Origin: Planctomycetota bacterium
GTDB lineage: Bacteria > Planctomycetota > Phycisphaerae > UBA1845
Length of the DNA stretch: 8,044 bases
Direction: 5' to 3'
NCBI GenBank assembly: GCA_022563055.1
Contig: JADFOB010000050.1
Location: 1 to 8,044, forward strand
In this document: one piece after another, positions 6,144 through 8,044 of the stretch
How positions within the stretch are numbered: the stretch's first letter is position 1
Layout: every line of letters starts with the position of its first letter
Translations under genes and position numbers: made by a program
Notes under the pieces: generated by a model
Database searches by the model: none
What the model was told of the DNA's origin: nothing
The model's input: the letters and a program-made list of their open reading frames with translations, nothing else

Positions 6144-7046
6144 CTAACCCACCACGGGCGATGCTCCCACAAGACGCCGCGTCGAGAATCCAACGGTCGA
6201 CGTTCTTTCCAATACGATCAGGCACCGGAAGGCGAGCAGCGGCGACAGCGGCGCCATAACCCGCTCGATGGCCCGGACCAAGGGAACGACGGGCAACGGA
6301 ATCAATCGGGTTCGCTCGAAGCCGCCACTAAGCGGCATCACCAGCATGTCGAACCGGTCTCGGCGAATCACTTTCAATGTTGGGAATCGCTGTCGGAACG
6401 CGGCGAGGTATCGCCAGAAGATCAGCGTCGGGGCTGCGATGTTGGCATCCCACGGATCGTCCTGTCGAAGACGGCTCGATAATACGCTTTCGTCCAAGGG
6501 GTTGGCGTCGCACGCAATCCCTTCCTCGTGGAAGTACCGCCACGCGATCCAACTGATCGGTGACACATAGGGTTCGAGCAGGACGATCCTCCCACCGGGC
6601 GCCAGCGTCCGCACAGCCTCGTCGAAGAAACGCACCGGTTGCGCAACGTGGTGAAGCACATCCACCATCACGATGTTCGCAAGCGATCCGTCGGCGAAGG
6701 GAAGGCACGTGGCGTCGGCGGCGCAGTCCAACCATGAGCAGGGCACGACGTCGCACGAGACGATCCCCGGCCTAGACTCGGCGAAGCTCCCGTGACCGGC
6801 GCCCACCTCGAGATCGAGTCCGGCGACTTCGCTCAGCTCAGCCTCGATTCTCCTGTGGTAGCCGTGATAGAGATCACGCGTGAGCGGTCGCTCGCGCCAG
6901 AGGGCGGCGTGTCGCTCGAGTCGCGCGCGGGCGCGCGAGACGGTCGAGGTTCCCACGCCGCGCGCAGCTTGGGCGTCCCAAGCGTGGAAAGCATCGGCGC
7001 CGGTCTCAACCGTCGCGGCAGAGCAGGTAGCTGATGTACCAGTCAT
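6144..7046 (-). CDS. Class I SAM-dependent methyltransferase (Methyltransf_11-like)
   Basis: A soluble protein of up to 300 residues that should transfer a methyl group from S-adenosylmethionine. Motif I is LEVGAGHGSFAE at about 79-90. An acidic residue follows in SCDVV near 98, DATCLPFADGSLANIVMVDVLHHV at 111-134 covers the motif II/III region, and LAPGGRIVLLEPY gives the post-motif strand. The C-terminal half after EPYVSPISWIAWRYF is less typical and may bind the acceptor. The ATG at 7046 overlaps the preceding gene by 41 bases, and its GAGG is directly adjacent, so spacing is poor. GTG at 6956 is an alternative that would remove a low-complexity N-terminus. The TAG stop lies four bases before the next gene's ATG. 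The acceptor is probably a sugar or lipid-linked intermediate, judged only from the operon. Confidence 0.9.
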   Translation of the reverse strand: MTGTSATCSAATVETGADAFHAWDAQAARGVGTSTVSRARARLERHAALWRERPLTRDLYHGYHRRIEAELSEVAGLDLEVGAGHGSFAESRPGIVSCDVVPCSWLDCAADATCLPFADGSLANIVMVDVLHHVAQPVRFFDEAVRTLAPGGRIVLLEPYVSPISWIAWRYFHEEGIACDANPLDESVLSSRLRQDDPWDANIAAPTLIFWRYLAAFRQRFPTLKVIRRDRFDMLVMPLSGGFERTRLIPLPVVPLVRAIERVMAPLSPLLAFRCLIVLERTSTVGFSTRRLVGASPVVG

Positions 7047-7803
7047 CCTCGGTAATCGGTGTCGATGGTTTGCCCTTGGGAAACTCGTCCACGATTCGAA
7101 GATCAGCCAGCTCGAACAGATGGCGATACTGCACCGGCGTCAGGAAGCGGAGGTCGTGAATCGACTCGAACTGTGTGAAACTTCCCGACTCACGATTCAA
7201 GTTCAAGACGCGGTATCTCAGTTCGCACCGTTGGTTGACACGATCGAGTTTGGGTTCGGTGATTCGGATCAGCTCGTGCCCGGGCTCGTCGGGACAGTCA
7301 TAGTGCTGGATACCCGGATGGGGCTGGTCGACGAAGACCGCCGCACCGTTCCAGACGTCCACGAGCATCTTGCACCCAGGCTTAAGACGGCTGCCCATCA
7401 GTCGCAGATGCGAGACCATCTCGCCCGGTGTGTCGATGCAGTTGAGCACGTTGAAGAAACTCACGACACCATCAAAGCGCAGGCCATTGGCGCGGTGGAA
7501 GAACTCCGCGAGAGATCCGCAAGCGAAGGAGACGCCGGTTGAACCTGCAACCTGCTGCTTCGAGTCGGCGACGGCGATCATGGCCTCCGAGCGATCGAAG
7601 CCCACCACACTGATGCCTCGCTCAGCCAGTGCCAATGCGTGCTCGCCGGTACCACAGCCGAAGTCGAGGACGTGAGGCGAGCCGCTCTCGGTCGAGAGTT
7701 CCAGCAGATCGGCGGCCAAGCGGACTTCACCCGCCACGTCACGTCTTGCGTAGAGCGTGTCGTACACCGCGGCAAAACTTTCGTGATAGTCTACTAGCGA
7801 CAC
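7006..7803 (-). CDS. Class I SAM-dependent methyltransferase (Methyltransf_25-like)
   Basis: A soluble protein of 265 residues. The N-terminal YHESFAAVYDTLYARRD is typical of sugar and small-molecule methyltransferases. Motif I, VLDFGCGTGEHALALA, is at about 45-60, and the acidic residue that binds the SAM ribose is Asp70 in VVGFDRSEAM. FDGVVSFFNVLNCID near 110-124 is motif II, followed by LKPGCKMLVDVWNG. The C-terminal part has a strand-rich insertion (ELRYRVLNL and onward) and ends in DDWYISYLLCRDG. The start is a GTG at 7803. It overlaps the end of the preceding glycosyltransferase by ten bases, which points to coupled translation. It is not a close copy of the next methyltransferase, so the two likely modify different positions. 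The substrate is unknown. Confidence 0.92.
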   Translation of the reverse strand: MSLVDYHESFAAVYDTLYARRDVAGEVRLAADLLELSTESGSPHVLDFGCGTGEHALALAERGISVVGFDRSEAMIAVADSKQQVAGSTGVSFACGSLAEFFHRANGLRFDGVVSFFNVLNCIDTPGEMVSHLRLMGSRLKPGCKMLVDVWNGAAVFVDQPHPGIQHYDCPDEPGHELIRITEPKLDRVNQRCELRYRVLNLNRESGSFTQFESIHDLRFLTPVQYRHLFELADLRIVDEFPKGKPSTPITEDDWYISYLLCRDG

Positions 7804-8042
7804 TTGAACACCACCGTTGCCCGCGCGACCATGCGCAGGAGCATCATTCCGTGACGCAGCGCCTTCGTCTTGGGCACACCATACGAGCGGCAGCCGTAGC
7901 GTGTGGGTACCTCGCAGATCTTCAAACCCAAACGCGCCGCACCGAAGATCAACTCGAAGTCGCCGAATGGATCGCGTACACCCAGGAAGCCCCAGTTTCG
8001 ATCAAGACGCCGATACTGCTTGCGGTCGATGGCCTTGATCCC
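7794..8042 (-). CDS. Family 2 glycosyltransferase, C-terminal part (5' partial)
   Basis: The frame enters from the right edge of the window and ends at TAG 7796-7794, giving 82 C-terminal residues. The block GIKAIDRKQYRRL, then DPFGDFELIFGAARLGLKI, EVPTRYGCRSYG and RHGMMLLRMV, is the C-terminal signature of polyprenyl-phosphate (dolichyl-phosphate mannose synthase-like) GT2 enzymes: a G-(T/I)-K strand, a GDFEL acidic motif, then a P-x-x-Y-x-x-R-x-Y-G motif. Such enzymes use a nucleotide sugar on the cytoplasmic face to make a lipid-linked sugar or extend a glycan. No trailing transmembrane pair is present, and the protein ends shortly after an amphipathic or weakly hydrophobic segment. It is the most upstream gene of the operon visible here. 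The catalytic DxD region is outside the window, so the donor cannot be inferred. Confidence 0.88.
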   Translation of the reverse strand, partial: GIKAIDRKQYRRLDRNWGFLGVRDPFGDFELIFGAARLGLKICEVPTRYGCRSYGVPKTKALRHGMMLLRMVARATVVFKCR

Positions 8043-8044
8043 GC

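Noticed and set aside
6140..6193. Longer start at ATG 6193 for the 4523-6139 gene
   Set aside because: It would add 18 polar, Trp/Arg-rich residues and overlap the upstream methyltransferase by 50 bases. ATG 6139 follows that gene's stop by four bases and has a GGTGGG at suitable distance.
1..8044. Signs of a CRISPR array, tRNA, integrase, transposase or phage genes
   Set aside because: No spaced direct repeats, cloverleaf-like sequence or recognisable mobility protein was found on reading both strands. The only mobile-like element is the short inverted repeat at 6023-6113.

Overview
The window is bacterial and gene-dense, with a G+C content of roughly 60% judged by eye. It holds nine supported protein genes, two of them cut by the window edges. 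No rRNA, tRNA, CRISPR array, insertion sequence or integrase was recognised. The organism cannot be named from these genes. High G+C, a lipid-linked glycan operon and dispersed palindromes with a GCGGGCTTAAGCCCGC core fit a Planctomycetota-like or other free-living, envelope-rich Gram-negative-type lineage. That placement is an inference with low confidence.

Left part, + strand (3-1289): most of a family M32 metallocarboxypeptidase (carboxypeptidase Taq type), a cytosolic zinc enzyme, lacking only its N-terminus because the window begins inside it. A 239-base gap follows. It holds a GC-rich inverted repeat and a possible 23-codon leader ORF.

Middle part, + strand (1532-2965): three small genes joined by 4- and 8-base overlaps, so almost certainly one transcript with coupled translation. 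The first looks like a papain-fold (NlpC/P60-like) protein with a conserved-looking Cys and His. The second is not recognised. The third is a small, probably beta-rich protein with a recognisable but uncharacterised N-terminal pattern. Several sampled 60-base lines here are 50-55% G+C, lower than many flanking lines, and the cassette sits between unrelated genes. It is the best candidate for an undescribed accessory system, but nothing in the sequence shows its function.

Right part, - strand (8042 down to 3004): five genes in one probable operon, read from right to left. They are the C-terminus of a family 2 glycosyltransferase, two class I SAM-dependent methyltransferases, and two multi-pass GT-C membrane glycosyltransferases of the PMT/ArnT type. 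Neighbours overlap or lie a few bases apart. A simple model is that the GT2 enzyme makes a polyprenyl-phosphate sugar or extends a lipid-linked glycan, the GT-C enzymes transfer sugars on the outer face of the membrane, and the methyltransferases modify the sugar or lipid. The C-terminus of the 3004-4575 gene converges on the end of the three-gene cassette with only 38 bases between them.

The most concrete oddity is a 91-base inverted-repeat element at 6023-6113. It lies at the 5' end of the 4523-6139 glycosyltransferase gene and is read through in frame, so it either lengthens the protein's N-terminus or has displaced its start codon.
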